Both the position numbers and the translations under genes were made by a program. From Geodermatophilaceae bacterium URHA0031 (lineage in GTDB: Bacteria > Actinomycetota > Actinomycetes > Mycobacteriales > Geodermatophilaceae), in the NCBI GenBank assembly GCA_000620205.1, contig JHVP01000009.1:1-64000 (forward strand): a DNA stretch of 64,000 nucleotides. Direction: 5' to 3'. The first letter of the stretch is position 1. Each line of letters opens with the position of its first letter. The notes under the pieces were generated by a model, which saw only the letters and a program-made list of their open reading frames with translations, made no database searches and was not told the DNA's origin. Shown here in pieces: positions 17,084-30,503 of this stretch.

Positions 17084-18036
17084 TCGACTTCCGCTACCAC
17101 CTCGTCTCGCTGATCGCGGTGTTCCTCGCGGTGGCGCTGGGGATCGTCATCGGTACCACCCAGCTCAACGGCCCGCTGACGGACAACCTGCAGGGTCAGG
17201 TCACCGCGCTCCAGGACGACAAGCGGTCGCTGGAGGACCAGACGCAGCTGCTGCAGACCCAGCTGGACGACGTGGGCAGCTTCGACGAGGCCGTGGGCCC
17301 GGTGCTGGTGGAGAACACCCTCGTGGGCCAGAGCGTCGTGCTGGTCGTGGCCAGCCCCGACCTGGACGCCGAGGTGGTGGAGGGGGTGACCGCGCTGCTC
17401 GGCAGCGCGGGGGCCACCGTCACCGGGACGATCCGGCTCACCGACGCCTACGGGGACCCCTCCTCCGCCGGGACGGTGGAGAGCTACCTGGCCGGCCCCG
17501 GGGTGCCCGCCACGGTGACCCGGCCCACGACCGACGACGTCGGTGAGCTGCTCGCCTCCGTGCTCGCCCAGGTGCTGATGGTCCCCGGCGAGGGCAGCCC
17601 GGACGTCGGCGTCCCGCCGAGCACCACCGACACCTCCACCGTGCTCGCCGGGCTGGCCGAGCTCGACGTGCTCAGCCAGGACACCTCCTCGGTCAGCCCG
17701 GCCGACCTGGCCGTCGTGCTCACCTCCGGCACCGTCGCCGGTGGCGAGGACGCCGACGCCCGGGCGACGGCGCTGGTGCAACTGGCCACCGCGCTGGACA
17801 CCGAGGGCTCCGGCGCCGTCGTGTCCGGCGACCTCGCCTCCGCCGGGGACGGCGGCCTGGTCGAGGCGGTGCGCAGTGACCAGGCGGCCTCGGCTGTCGT
17901 CTCGACGGTGGACAACGTGGACACCCCGGCCGGCCAGATCAGCACCGTGCTGGCGGTCGCGGCCGAGCGGCGCGGGACGTCCGGCGAGTACGGCGTGGGC
18001 GAGGACACCCAGCCGATCCCGCCGCCGGCCTCGTGA
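17080..18036 (+). CDS. mctB: Outer channel/copper-transport protein MctB (SteB)
   Basis: A 318-residue envelope protein. One N-terminal membrane helix (LVSLIAVFLAVALGIVIG, residues 8-25) is followed by a coiled-coil stretch (about 38-65, LQDDKRSLEDQTQLLQTQL) and a Ser/Thr/Ala-rich exported domain. This is the architecture of Rv1698 (MctB, copper efflux) and of corynebacterial SteB, the partner of SteA in cell separation. Which role dominates here is not visible from sequence. The GTG start overlaps the steA stop by 3 bases. Confidence 0.85.
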   Translation: MIDFRYHLVSLIAVFLAVALGIVIGTTQLNGPLTDNLQGQVTALQDDKRSLEDQTQLLQTQLDDVGSFDEAVGPVLVENTLVGQSVVLVVASPDLDAEVVEGVTALLGSAGATVTGTIRLTDAYGDPSSAGTVESYLAGPGVPATVTRPTTDDVGELLASVLAQVLMVPGEGSPDVGVPPSTTDTSTVLAGLAELDVLSQDTSSVSPADLAVVLTSGTVAGGEDADARATALVQLATALDTEGSGAVVSGDLASAGDGGLVEAVRSDQAASAVVSTVDNVDTPAGQISTVLAVAAERRGTSGEYGVGEDTQPIPPPAS

Positions 18037-18893
18037 GCCGGGCCGTGCCGCGGCGCCCCACGGCCGCAGGGCGGACGGCGCTCGCCGCCGCCGGCGTGCT
18101 GGCCGCGCGAGCCGGGCTGGCCGGCGCCGGACTCCTGGCCGCGCAGCGGGCCGGCGCGCCCTGGCAGCGCACCAACTACGCCCGGCGTCCGGTCAGCCTG
18201 CTCGGCGGGCCGGTGCTGGCCGCCGCCGCCACGGCCACCGCGGTGGCCGGTGCACCCCCGGGTCAGCGGGCCGCTGCTGCCGTCGTCGGCACCGTGACCG
18301 GGATCGTCGGCGGGTACGACGACCTCGCCGGCGCCCGGCCCGAGCAGGCGGGGGACAAGGGGCTGGCCGGTCACCTGGCGGCGCTCCGCCAGGGTCGGGT
18401 CTCCGCCGGTGCGGTGAAGGTGGCCGGCATCGGCGCCGCCGGCGTCGTCGCCGCGGTCCTCACCCGCCGGGGCAGCGGGCTGCCGGCGGTGGTCGACGGT
18501 GTGCTCACCACCGGCCTGGTCGCCGGCACCGCGAACCTGCTCAACCTGCTGGACCTGCGCCCCGGCCGGGCCGGCAAGGCCGCTGTGCTGCTGGCCGCGA
18601 CGACGCTCGGCGGGCCCGCCGGCGGCCTGGCCGCCGGCCCGCTCGGGTCGACCCTGGGCGTGCTCCCCGACGACCTGGGGGAGCGGGTGATGCTCGGCGA
18701 CTGCGGCGCGAACGCCGTCGGCGCGCTCCTCGGGCTCCGGCTGGCCGCCCTGCCCGGGCGCGGCAGCCGGGCCGGCCTGCTCGGCGTGGTCACCGCGCTG
18801 ACCCTGGCCAGCGAGAAGGTCAGCTTCACCCGGGTCATCGAGTCGACCGCCGGGCTGCGGGAGCTCGACCGGCTCGGCCGCCGCCCGGCGTGA
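18033..18893 (+). CDS. WecA/MraY-like phosphoglycosyl transferase, short form
   Basis: A 286-residue Ala/Gly/Leu-rich multi-pass membrane protein. Motifs of polyprenyl-phosphate sugar-1-phosphate transferases are recognisable but diverged: GGYDDLAGAR (the DD metal site), NLLNLLDLRPGRAGK (the NxxNxxDG-like motif, here with Leu-Arg instead of the usual Gly) and MLGDCGANAVGALLG. Such enzymes load a sugar phosphate onto undecaprenyl phosphate. The gene overlaps mctB by 4 bases and precedes a MurJ-like flippase and a GT4 glycosyltransferase, so it probably starts a lipid-linked envelope glycan. Substrate unknown. Confidence 0.7.
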   Translation: MSRAVPRRPTAAGRTALAAAGVLAARAGLAGAGLLAAQRAGAPWQRTNYARRPVSLLGGPVLAAAATATAVAGAPPGQRAAAAVVGTVTGIVGGYDDLAGARPEQAGDKGLAGHLAALRQGRVSAGAVKVAGIGAAGVVAAVLTRRGSGLPAVVDGVLTTGLVAGTANLLNLLDLRPGRAGKAAVLLAATTLGGPAGGLAAGPLGSTLGVLPDDLGERVMLGDCGANAVGALLGLRLAALPGRGSRAGLLGVVTALTLASEKVSFTRVIESTAGLRELDRLGRRPA

Positions 18894-18918
18894 GCACGCC
18901 CAGCTGCGGCGGTCGCCG

Positions 18919-20553
18919 GTGACCGGCCGGCGGCTCGTCCACGGGGCGGCCGGCGCTGCCCTGCTCATCTCGGTGCTCACCCTGCTGTCCCGGCTGGCCG
19001 GGTTCGGCCGCACCGTCGTCTTCACCAACGCGGTGGGCGCCGACAGCACCGGTGACACCTACCAGGCCGCCAACAACGTGCCCAACATCGTCTTCGAGGT
19101 GGTCGCCGGCGGGGCGCTGGCCAGTCTCGTCGTGCCGATGCTGGCGGGCGGGATCGCCGTCGGCGACCGGGAGCAGGTCCGCCGCACCGCCTCGGCACTG
19201 CTGGGGTGGGCGCTGCTGGTGCTCGTGCCGCTGGCCGCACTGCTGGCCGTCCTCGCGCGGCCGATCGCGGCCGCGCTCCTCGGCGGGGACGCGGGCGACC
19301 CGGCCAAGGTCGACCTGGCCGCCCGCTTCCTGCTCGTCTTCGCCCCGCAGGTGGTGCTGTACGGGATCGCCGTGGTGCTCACCGGCGTGCTGCAGGCGCA
19401 CCGGCGCTTCGCCGGCCCGGCGCTGGCGCCGCTGCTGTCCTCGCTGGTCGTCGCGGCGGCCTACCTGCTGTTCGCCGGCATCGGCGGCGACCGGGACGTC
19501 GACGGCCTGGCCGCGTCGGCCGAACTGGTGCTCGGCGTCGGGACGACGCTGGGGGTGGTCGCGCTGACGCTCGCGCTGCTCCCTCCGCTGCACGGCCTGC
19601 GGCTGCGGTTGCGGCCGGCGCTGCGCTTCCCGGTCGGCGCCGCACCGCGGGTCCGCCGGCTCGCGCTGGCCGGGGTGCTGACGCTGGCCGGTCAGCAGCT
19701 GGTCGCGATCGTGGCCATCCGGCTGGCCAACGCCGGGGCCCCCGACGGCACCCAGGTCGTCTACTTCGCCGGGATGACGGTGTTCCTGCTGCCGTGGGCC
19801 GCGCTGGCGGTGCCCATCGCCACCTCGGTGTACCCGGAGCTGAGCGAGCGCGCGGACCGCGGTGACCCGGTGGGCTACGCGGCGACCCTGGCTCCGGCCG
19901 CCGTCCTGACCATCGTGGCCAGCGCGGTCGCCGCCGCGGGGCTGACCGCGGTCTCCGGGCCGATGGCCCGGGTCTTCCTGGCGTCGGCGGCCGATGCCGA
20001 CGCGGCCCTCGCCCTCCGGCCGACCATCGTCGCCTTCGCCCCGGGGCTGGTCGGCTACGGGCTGGTCGCGCTGCTGTCCCGGGCTCTCTACGCCCGGGGG
20101 CTGTGGCGTGCCCCCACGGTCTGCGTCGCCGGCGGCTGGTTGGTCGCCGTCGCCGCCGACGTCGTGCTGTCCCAGGTCCTGCCCGACGCCGACCGGGCGG
20201 TCGCCCTCGGCGCGGGCCACAGCGTCGGGGTCACCGTCGCCGGGCTCGCCCTGCTGGCCGTCGTCGCCCGAGAGGCCGGTTCGGACGCGCTCGCCGGGGT
20301 GGCCCGCACCGGGCTGCCGGCGCTGCTCGCCGCGGTGCTGGCCGGGGCGGCCGGGCTGCTGACCGCCCGGGCGCTGGGCGCGGACCCGGTGCCCCGGGGC
20401 GGGGTGCTCGCCGCGATCGGCACCGGCGCGCTGGCCGGCGGCGTGGTGCTCGTGGTCGCGGCGGCGGTCATGATGGTGACCTCCCGGCGGCCGCTGCTCG
20501 CGGCCGTGGCCGGGCTTCGGCACGCGGGGAGGGCGGAGGTGGCTGGTGTCTGA
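18919..20553 (+). CDS. MurJ-family lipid flippase
   Basis: A 544-residue protein with about 14 hydrophobic segments of the MOP exporter superfamily. The N-terminus AALLISVLTLLSRLAGFGRT and the following TYQAANNVPNIVFEVVAGGAL match the MurJ/MviN signature. MurJ flips lipid II for peptidoglycan. This copy lies between a WecA-like enzyme and a glycosyltransferase, so it may serve another lipid-linked glycan; the main murJ of actinobacteria is usually elsewhere, near the origin. The GTG start follows the previous stop by 25 bases without a strong ribosome site. Its end overlaps the glycosyltransferase by 8 bases. Confidence 0.85.
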   Translation: MTGRRLVHGAAGAALLISVLTLLSRLAGFGRTVVFTNAVGADSTGDTYQAANNVPNIVFEVVAGGALASLVVPMLAGGIAVGDREQVRRTASALLGWALLVLVPLAALLAVLARPIAAALLGGDAGDPAKVDLAARFLLVFAPQVVLYGIAVVLTGVLQAHRRFAGPALAPLLSSLVVAAAYLLFAGIGGDRDVDGLAASAELVLGVGTTLGVVALTLALLPPLHGLRLRLRPALRFPVGAAPRVRRLALAGVLTLAGQQLVAIVAIRLANAGAPDGTQVVYFAGMTVFLLPWAALAVPIATSVYPELSERADRGDPVGYAATLAPAAVLTIVASAVAAAGLTAVSGPMARVFLASAADADAALALRPTIVAFAPGLVGYGLVALLSRALYARGLWRAPTVCVAGGWLVAVAADVVLSQVLPDADRAVALGAGHSVGVTVAGLALLAVVAREAGSDALAGVARTGLPALLAAVLAGAAGLLTARALGADPVPRGGVLAAIGTGALAGGVVLVVAAAVMMVTSRRPLLAAVAGLRHAGRAEVAGV

Positions 20554-21699
20554 GCCGGAGCGGCGTCTGCTCGCCGACCGCCGGGTCGCCGAGGTGCTGG
20601 CGACCAGCACCGGCGGGGTCGGCACCCATCTGCGCTCGCTGCTGGTCCCGCTGGGCCGCGCGGGTGCCTCGGTGCGGGTGTGCGGGCCGCGGGCCACCGA
20701 GGAGCTGTTCGCCTTCACCGCCACCGGCGCGGACTTCCGCGACGTCGGCATCTCCGCGGGTCTGGCGCCCGCGGCCGACCTCCGCGCGGTGCTGGCCCTG
20801 CGCCGGGCCACCGCCGGTGCGGACCTGGTCCACGCGCACGGGCTCCGCGCCGGCCTGGTCGCCGCAGCCGCGCGGCGGTCGGTGGGGGAGCGTGACCGGC
20901 CGCTGGTGCTCACCCTGCACAACGCGCTGCCGGGCGGGGGCGGGGCGCGGCGCCGGCTGCTGCAGGCCGCCGAGGCAGCCACCGTCCGCGGCGCCGACGT
21001 CGTCCTGGCGGCGTCCTCCGACCTGGCCGAGAACGCCCGCCGGCTCGGCGCTCGCGACGTGCGGGTCGCGCCGGTGGCGGCTCCGCCCCTGCCGCCGGCC
21101 CAGCGGCTTCGGCCGGACGTGCGCCGCGCGCTCGGGCTGGACGACGACCGCCGGGCGCTGGTCGTCGCGGTCGGCCGGCTGCACCCGCAGAAGGGCTACG
21201 ACCTGCTGCTCGACGCGGTCGCCGCCTGGACGGCCGACGGGCGGCTGCGGCCGGCCCCGCTGGTCGTCATCGCCGGGGACGGGCCGCTGCACGACGAGCT
21301 GGCCGCGCGGATCGACGCCGAGCAGCTGCCGGTGACCCTGCTCGGCCGGCGCAGCGACGTGGCGGACCTGCTCGGCGCGGCCGACGTCTGCGTGCTGCCC
21401 TCGGTGTGGGAGGCCCGCTCGCTGACCGCCCAGGAGGCGCTGCGCGCCGGGACGCCGCTGGTCGCCACCGCCGTCGGGGGCATCCCGGAGCTGGTCGGGG
21501 ACGCCGCCTCGCTGGTGCCGGCCGGCGACGCCGCGGCGCTGGCGGCGGCGGTCACCGCCGTGCTCAGCGACCCCGGGCTCACCGGGCGGCTGTGCGCCGC
21601 AGGCCCGCGGCAGGCGGCCACCTGGCCGGACGAGGCCGCCACCGCCCGGCAGCTGGTGGAGCTGTACGCCGAGCTGCTCGGGCCGGCCGGGCGCTCCCG

Positions 21700-21703
<4 letters not shown>
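20546..21703 (+). CDS. GT4 family glycosyltransferase
   Basis: A 385-residue GT-B enzyme. The N-terminal acceptor half begins VAEVLATSTGGVGTHLRSLL. The C-terminal nucleotide-sugar half has VVAVGRLHPQKGYDLLLDAV and the E-x7-E pattern SVWEARSLTAQEALRAGTPL followed by GGIPELVGD, typical of retaining GT4 transferases. It is cytoplasmic or peripheral. GTG 20546 overlaps the flippase gene by 8 bases, and the next gene starts in its final codons. Donor and acceptor are unknown; context suggests a lipid-linked envelope sugar. Confidence 0.85.
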
Positions 21704-25779
<4,076 letters not shown>

Positions 25780-25780
<1 letters not shown>

Positions 25781-26370
25781 TGAGCACCCTCCACGAGTAC
25801 GAGGTGGTCGCCTCGGAGCAGATCTACACCGGGCGGATCATCTCGCTGCGCAAGGACACCGTGGCCATGCCCGGTGGCGGGACCAGCGACCGGGAGGTCG
25901 TCCACCACCCGGGTGCGGTCGGCATCGTCGCCCTCGACGACGCCGACCGGGTCGTGATGGTGCGCCAGTACCGGCACGCCGTCGGTGAGCACCTGTGGGA
26001 GCTGCCCGCCGGCCTCCGGGACGTCGACGGCGAGCCGCCGGTCGACACCGCCCGCCGGGAGCTGGCCGAGGAGACCCAGCTGGCCGCGGAGCGGTGGTCG
26101 CTGCTGGTGAGCCAGCACCCCTCGCCCGGCTTCTGCGACGAGCTGATCCACCTCTACCTGGCCGAGGGGCTGACCGAGGCCGCCCGTCCCGACGGGTTCG
26201 TGGTGGAGCACGAGGAGCTGGACATGACGGTCGAGCGGGTGCCGCTGGCCGAGGCGGTGCAGTGGGTCTTCGACGGCAGGGTCCGCAACGCCCTGGCCGT
26301 GATCGGGCTGCTCGCAGCCGCCCAGGTCCGGGCGACCTCGCCGAGGCTGCGGCCGCTCGACGCGAGCTGA
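25780..26370 (+). CDS. Nudix ADP-ribose pyrophosphatase
   Basis: A 196-residue Nudix hydrolase. The Nudix box is LPAGLRDVDGE followed by ARRELAEETQL, with the REL-EE glutamates that bind Mg. The box has one extra residue after the Gly, as in the mycobacterial ADP-ribose pyrophosphatase Rv1700, its positional counterpart next to pyrG. It likely hydrolyses ADP-ribose to AMP and ribose 5-phosphate. The conserved SPGFCDELIHLYLA region after the box is typical of ADPRases. It starts within the pyrG stop codon. Confidence 0.9.
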
Positions 26371-26476
26371 GCCGGGACGGTCCCGGCGCGGCGCTCGGGT
26401 GCTGGCCGGAACCGTCCCGGGGCGCGCCGGGAGGTGTAGCGAGGGGTCCGAGTGGGGACCCCAGGAGGGACGGCGG

Positions 26477-28333
26477 ATGCCACCGGCGGGGTCCTGGACC
26501 CAGCCGCGGCCGGCCGGAGGGGACGGGAGAGCCGACAGCGTGGACGAGCTGGGCAGGCGGGTGCTGGGCGACCGCTACGAGCTGGACTCGCTGATCGCCT
26601 CGGGCGGGATGGGCGAGGTCTGGCGGGGCCGGGACGTCCTGCTCGGCCGGCCGGTCGCGGTCAAGCTGCTGCGCAGCGAGTACACCGGCGACCCGGCCTT
26701 CCTCGCCCGGTTCCGGGCCGAGGCCACGCACGCCGCGGCGCTCAGCCACCCCAACATCGCCGCCGTCTACGACTACGGCGAGGTCATCTCCGAGCAGGAC
26801 GGCGAGCACCTGGCCTACCTCGTGATGGAGCTCGTGCAGGGCGCGCCGCTGTCCACGCTGCTGCGCGAGGAGGGTCCGCTCAGCCCAGAGACGACGCTGT
26901 CGGTGCTGCGGCAGACCGCCGTCGCCCTCGCCGAGGCCCACCACGCGGGGCTGGTCCACCGCGACGTCAAGCCGGGCAACATCCTCGTCGGGCCGGACGA
27001 GAAGGTGAAGATCACCGACTTCGGCATCGCCTGGTCGGCGGGGAGCGTCCCGCTCACCGAGGCCGGGAAGGTGCTGGGCACGCCGCAGTACCTGTCCCCG
27101 GAGATCGCGGTGGGAGAGCCACCCTCCCCGGCCAGCGACGTGTACTCCCTCGGCCTGGTCGGCTACGAGTGCCTGACCGGCGAGCCGGCCTTCGCCGGGG
27201 ACAACCCCGTGACGGTCGCGCTCAAGCAGGTCACCGAGGAGCCCGAGCCGCTGCCCGACGACCTGCCGGCCGCCCTCCGGGCGCTCGTCGACGAGGCCGT
27301 GGCCAAGGACCCCGGCGAGCGGATCCCGGACGGCGACGCGTTCGTCGCCGCGATCGACCGGGTCCGGGCCGGGCGCCCGCTGGACGACCCGGCCGGCACC
27401 CGGGCGGTCCCGCTGGGTGAGCGCCCGGCGCTCGCCCGGCGCCGGCCGCCGGCCGGCCCGGCGGGGTCCCGGCGGCGGCTGCGGACGGTGCTGCCGGTCG
27501 TCTGCGCGCTGCTCGCCGGCATCGCCGGCGTCCTCGGGCTGGGGCTGCTCCGCGACGACGACCCGCCGCCGTCCGGCGCAGCCACCGCGACCGAGCAGCA
27601 GCAGACCATCGAGCTCGACGGTCAGGACTACCTGGGGCGGCCGGTCGACGACGTCGCCCTCCAGCTGACCGGGTTGGGCCTCACCGTGGACCGGCAGGCG
27701 CAGCAGGCGCCCGACGTCGCCCCGGGGCACGTCACCCAGCTGGACCCGACCGGCCGTGCCCTGCACGCGGGGGACGCCGTGACGGTCTTCTTCGCCGACG
27801 GCTCGTCCGCCCCGGTCGTGGACGTCCCGGTGACCGGCGCCGCCGCGCCGCCGACGCCGGCGCCGGACACCCGCCCGGCCCCGGGCACCGACACCTCCCC
27901 CCGAACGGACGCCGGCCGCGTCCCGGGCACCGGGGGAGTCCCGGCCCCGGCGAGTGACAACGCCCCCGCGACGACGGCTCCGGCGGCTCCGGCGGAGACC
28001 AGCCCGGCCGGGAGCAGCCCGACGGACGCCGGAGCGACCGGCACCGCACCGGCGGACGGCACGCCGACCGACAGCGCCCCTCTCGAGAGCACGCCCTCCG
28101 CCGCCCCGTCGGAGAGCGCCGGCGACAGTGCGGCTCCCACCTCCGCGCCGGACGCCGGCTCGTCCGCTCCCACCTCGTCGCCCGCACCGAGCTCGTCCGA
28201 ACCGGCGCCGACGTCGTCCTCGGCAGCGGCGTCGTCCCCCGCCCAAAGCTCTCCGGTGGCCCCGCCGGCGGACGACGGCAGCTCCGCGCCGCCCAGCGAC
28301 TGGGCCGGCCGGGGCGGTCGGCCCGGCGGCTGA
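26477..28333 (+). CDS. Ser/Thr protein kinase with PASTA-like domain
   Basis: A 618-residue Pkn-type kinase. The catalytic domain spans about 29-295: glycine loop ASGGMGEVW, Lys in VAVKLLR, catalytic LVHRDVKPGNIL and metal-binding KITDFGIAW. One membrane helix lies near 335-357 (VLPVVCALLAGIAGVLGLGLL). Outside the cell there is a single PASTA-like unit (about 376-440, DYLGRPVDDVALQLTGLGL) and then a 175-residue Pro/Ser/Thr/Ala-rich tail that may cross the wall. PASTA kinases sense muropeptides or lipid II. ATG 26477 has AGGAGG 8 bases upstream; GTG 26540 is the alternative. It stands alone, with a 106-base upstream gap. Confidence 0.9.
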   Translation: MPPAGSWTQPRPAGGDGRADSVDELGRRVLGDRYELDSLIASGGMGEVWRGRDVLLGRPVAVKLLRSEYTGDPAFLARFRAEATHAAALSHPNIAAVYDYGEVISEQDGEHLAYLVMELVQGAPLSTLLREEGPLSPETTLSVLRQTAVALAEAHHAGLVHRDVKPGNILVGPDEKVKITDFGIAWSAGSVPLTEAGKVLGTPQYLSPEIAVGEPPSPASDVYSLGLVGYECLTGEPAFAGDNPVTVALKQVTEEPEPLPDDLPAALRALVDEAVAKDPGERIPDGDAFVAAIDRVRAGRPLDDPAGTRAVPLGERPALARRRPPAGPAGSRRRLRTVLPVVCALLAGIAGVLGLGLLRDDDPPPSGAATATEQQQTIELDGQDYLGRPVDDVALQLTGLGLTVDRQAQQAPDVAPGHVTQLDPTGRALHAGDAVTVFFADGSSAPVVDVPVTGAAAPPTPAPDTRPAPGTDTSPRTDAGRVPGTGGVPAPASDNAPATTAPAAPAETSPAGSSPTDAGATGTAPADGTPTDSAPLESTPSAAPSESAGDSAAPTSAPDAGSSAPTSSPAPSSSEPAPTSSSAAASSPAQSSPVAPPADDGSSAPPSDWAGRGGRPGG

Positions 28334-28384
28334 CCCCCGACCCCCGGGTTGCCGCGGACGTCGGGACCGGTGGAGGGTGGCCGG

Positions 28385-28798
28385 GTGCTCACACATGACC
28401 AGGCCCTGTCCCTGCTGCAGGCCGCCCGCGAGGAGTCCACGAAGCTCGGCGTCCCGATGTCCTTCGCCGTCATGGACCCCGCGGGGCACCTGCTGGCGCT
28501 GGTCCGGATGGACGGCGCCCCGTGGATCTCCACCGACGTGGCCCAGGGCAAGGCGTGGACCGCGGCCGCCTACGGCGCTCCCAGCGCCGCGCAGAAGGCG
28601 AAGATGGAGCCGATGCCGAACTTCGCGACGGCGGTGACGGCGATGACCCACGGCCGGTTCACCCCGCAGACCGGCGCGGTGCCGGTGTACGCCGACGGGC
28701 AGCTGGTCGGCGCCCTGGGCGGCAGCGGGGGCACCGGTCAGCAGGACGAGGACGTCTGTGCCGCTGCGGTGGGAGCCTGCGGGTACTCCCTCAGCTGA
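28385..28798 (+). CDS. Heme-degrading/HbpS-like GlcG family protein
   Basis: A 137-residue protein of the GlcG/HbpS (DUF336) family. Characteristic parts are SLLQAAREESTKLGVPMSFA, VMDPAGHLLALVRMDGAPW and the C-terminal GALGGSGGTGQQDEDVCAAAV. Family members bind haem or act in glycolate-linked or sensor systems; the role here is unknown. GTG 28385 follows GGAGGGTGG by about 5 bases; other in-frame starts exist upstream. It converges with a membrane protein gene and overlaps its 3' end by 8 bases. Confidence 0.8.
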   Translation: MLTHDQALSLLQAAREESTKLGVPMSFAVMDPAGHLLALVRMDGAPWISTDVAQGKAWTAAAYGAPSAAQKAKMEPMPNFATAVTAMTHGRFTPQTGAVPVYADGQLVGALGGSGGTGQQDEDVCAAAVGACGYSLS

Positions 28799-29429
28799 CC
28801 TCGGCGCGGTCGGCCTCGGGCGTGTGCAGGCCCAGCCGGCGGAGCTCCAGCCCGGCGAGCGCGCGCAGCGCCGCCGGGTCGCCCGCCCGCCAGCCGGCCC
28901 CGGTGCCGGCCGGCAGGCGGGCCAGCTGCGGCAGCGGCGCGGTCGCCATCGCCCGGGCCGCCAGCAGCTCGAGGTCCGGCAGGCCGTCGGCGCCGGAGGT
29001 CAGCAACCGGTCGGCGGCGGTGGCCTCGCGCAGCCAGCCGGTCCGCCAGCGCAGCCACCGCACCAGCAGCCAGCCGACCGGCAGCAGGACCAGCACGACG
29101 GCCAGCACCCCCGCCAGGGTGTGCACCGCGTCCGAGGCACTGGTACCCGCGCCGGTGACCGAGCCCCCCGCGTCGCTCAGCGCACCGAACGGCCGGGACA
29201 GCTCGTCGCCGACCACCGGGACGCCGTCGGCGGCGCCGGCCGCGGAGTCCATCGAGTCCGAGATGGACCGGCCCAGGTCGGCGACGGCCCGGCCGGGTTC
29301 GGCCAGCACCAGCACCGCGCCGTGCACCACCCGGGCGACCAGCACCCACAGCACCGCCCAGGCCAGCAGGCCCGCGTCGGCGGCCAGCTGACGGGTGCGG
29401 TGGTCGGGTCGGTCGGCGTACAGGCGCAT
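28791..29429 (-). CDS. Two-helix membrane protein of unknown function
   Basis: A 212-residue protein. Two hydrophobic helices are seen: LLAWAVLWVLVARVVHGAVLVL (in parts, about 22-43) and LAGVLAVVLVLLPVGWLLV (about 103-121). The stretch between them is Gly/Asp/Ser-rich and presumably outside the cell; the C-terminal 85 residues are cytoplasmic and Leu/Ala/Arg-rich. The ATG has GAGGGAG about 8 bases upstream. I do not recognise a family. Divergent from the AraC-DinB gene, with which it could share regulation. Confidence 0.7.
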   Translation of the reverse strand: MRLYADRPDHRTRQLAADAGLLAWAVLWVLVARVVHGAVLVLAEPGRAVADLGRSISDSMDSAAGAADGVPVVGDELSRPFGALSDAGGSVTGAGTSASDAVHTLAGVLAVVLVLLPVGWLLVRWLRWRTGWLREATAADRLLTSGADGLPDLELLAARAMATAPLPQLARLPAGTGAGWRAGDPAALRALAGLELRRLGLHTPEADRAEVS

Positions 29430-29564
29430 CGGTGCGGCTCCCTCGGCGGGGTCGGGCGGGCTCGGCGGGTCCTGAGGATCGTCCGGCACCGCGGCGTCCG
29501 GGGCGATCCGGACGGAGCAAGAACAGTCGGGCGCGGAGCGGGCCCGACCCACGAGACTCGCCCC

Positions 29565-30503
29565 ATGACCGAGGACGTACCCACCGGGCGCGACCGGCTG
29601 CGCGAGCTGCTCGACGCGGTGCTGGACGAGGACAACCGGACGCTCACCGAGATGGCCGGGGACGCCTTCTCCTCTCCCTGGCACTTCAGCCGGCAGGTGG
29701 CCCGCGGTGCGGGGGAGTCGCCGGTGGCGCTGCGCCGGCGGGTGGAGCTGGAGCGCGCGGCCTGGCAGCTGCAGGCCGGCCGAAGCGTGACCGAGGTGGC
29801 GTTCGCCGCCGGGTACGAGTCGGTGGAGGGCTTCAGCCGGGCGTTCTCCCGGGCCTACGGCCGCTCGCCCGGTCACCGGCCGGCCGAGCCGGCACCCAGC
29901 ACCCGGGACGGGCACTGGCTGCCGGCGCCCAACGGGGTCCACTTCCACCCGCCCACCTCGCTGTGGGTGACCGGCGAGCAGGGCGCCCGCGGCGGCGACG
30001 AGGTGACCGCGCTGCTGGTGCACCACGCGCTCGAGGACACCCGCGCGCTGCTGGACCTGGCGAAGGGGCTGCCCGAGGAGGAGTACCGGCGCACCCGAGC
30101 GCCGGGCTGGCAGGTGCTCGGCTGGGACGGGCCCGAGGACTCGCTGGCCGCCGTGCTGGACCACCTGGTGTGGGCGACGGAGGTCTGGCTGGCCTCGGTC
30201 GAGGGGGCGGACCACCCGGCGCGCGGCGCGGACGACCCGGCGGCCCTGCTCGCCCGGCACGACGAGGTCGCACCCCGCTGGCTGGCCGCCGTCCGGGACG
30301 TGTCCCGGCGCGGCGCCTGGGGCGACCGGCTGGTCGACGCGCTGTGCGACCCGCCGGAGACCTTCGTGCTCGGCAGCGTGGTCGCCCACGTGCTCACCTT
30401 CGGCGCGCACCGCCGGCAGCTGGCCCGGCACTGGTTCCGCGAGGCCGGGGTGCCGGTGGACGCCGGCGACCCGATCGACTGGTTGAGGAGGAGGTCCTCG
30501 TGA
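29565..30503 (+). CDS. AraC-type HTH protein fused to a DinB-like domain
   Basis: A 312-residue fusion. Residues 1-105 carry an AraC-type double helix-turn-helix (FSSPWHFSRQVARGAGESPV, then VTEVAFAAGYESVEGFSRAF, YGRSPG). Residues 150-312 form a four-helix DinB/MDMPI-like domain, with His at VLDHLVW and at AHRRQLARHW where metal ligands are expected. The same strand carries a DHFR-like gene that overlaps its stop by 4 bases, so the two form a cassette often seen in actinobacteria. The function may be regulation by a small-molecule sensor; that is inference. Confidence 0.8.
   Translation: MTEDVPTGRDRLRELLDAVLDEDNRTLTEMAGDAFSSPWHFSRQVARGAGESPVALRRRVELERAAWQLQAGRSVTEVAFAAGYESVEGFSRAFSRAYGRSPGHRPAEPAPSTRDGHWLPAPNGVHFHPPTSLWVTGEQGARGGDEVTALLVHHALEDTRALLDLAKGLPEEEYRRTRAPGWQVLGWDGPEDSLAAVLDHLVWATEVWLASVEGADHPARGADDPAALLARHDEVAPRWLAAVRDVSRRGAWGDRLVDALCDPPETFVLGSVVAHVLTFGAHRRQLARHWFREAGVPVDAGDPIDWLRRRSS

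Noticed and set aside
16120-18175. Several minus-strand frames within steA and mctB
   Set aside because: No conserved motifs, no ribosome sites; mirrored codon bias explains them.
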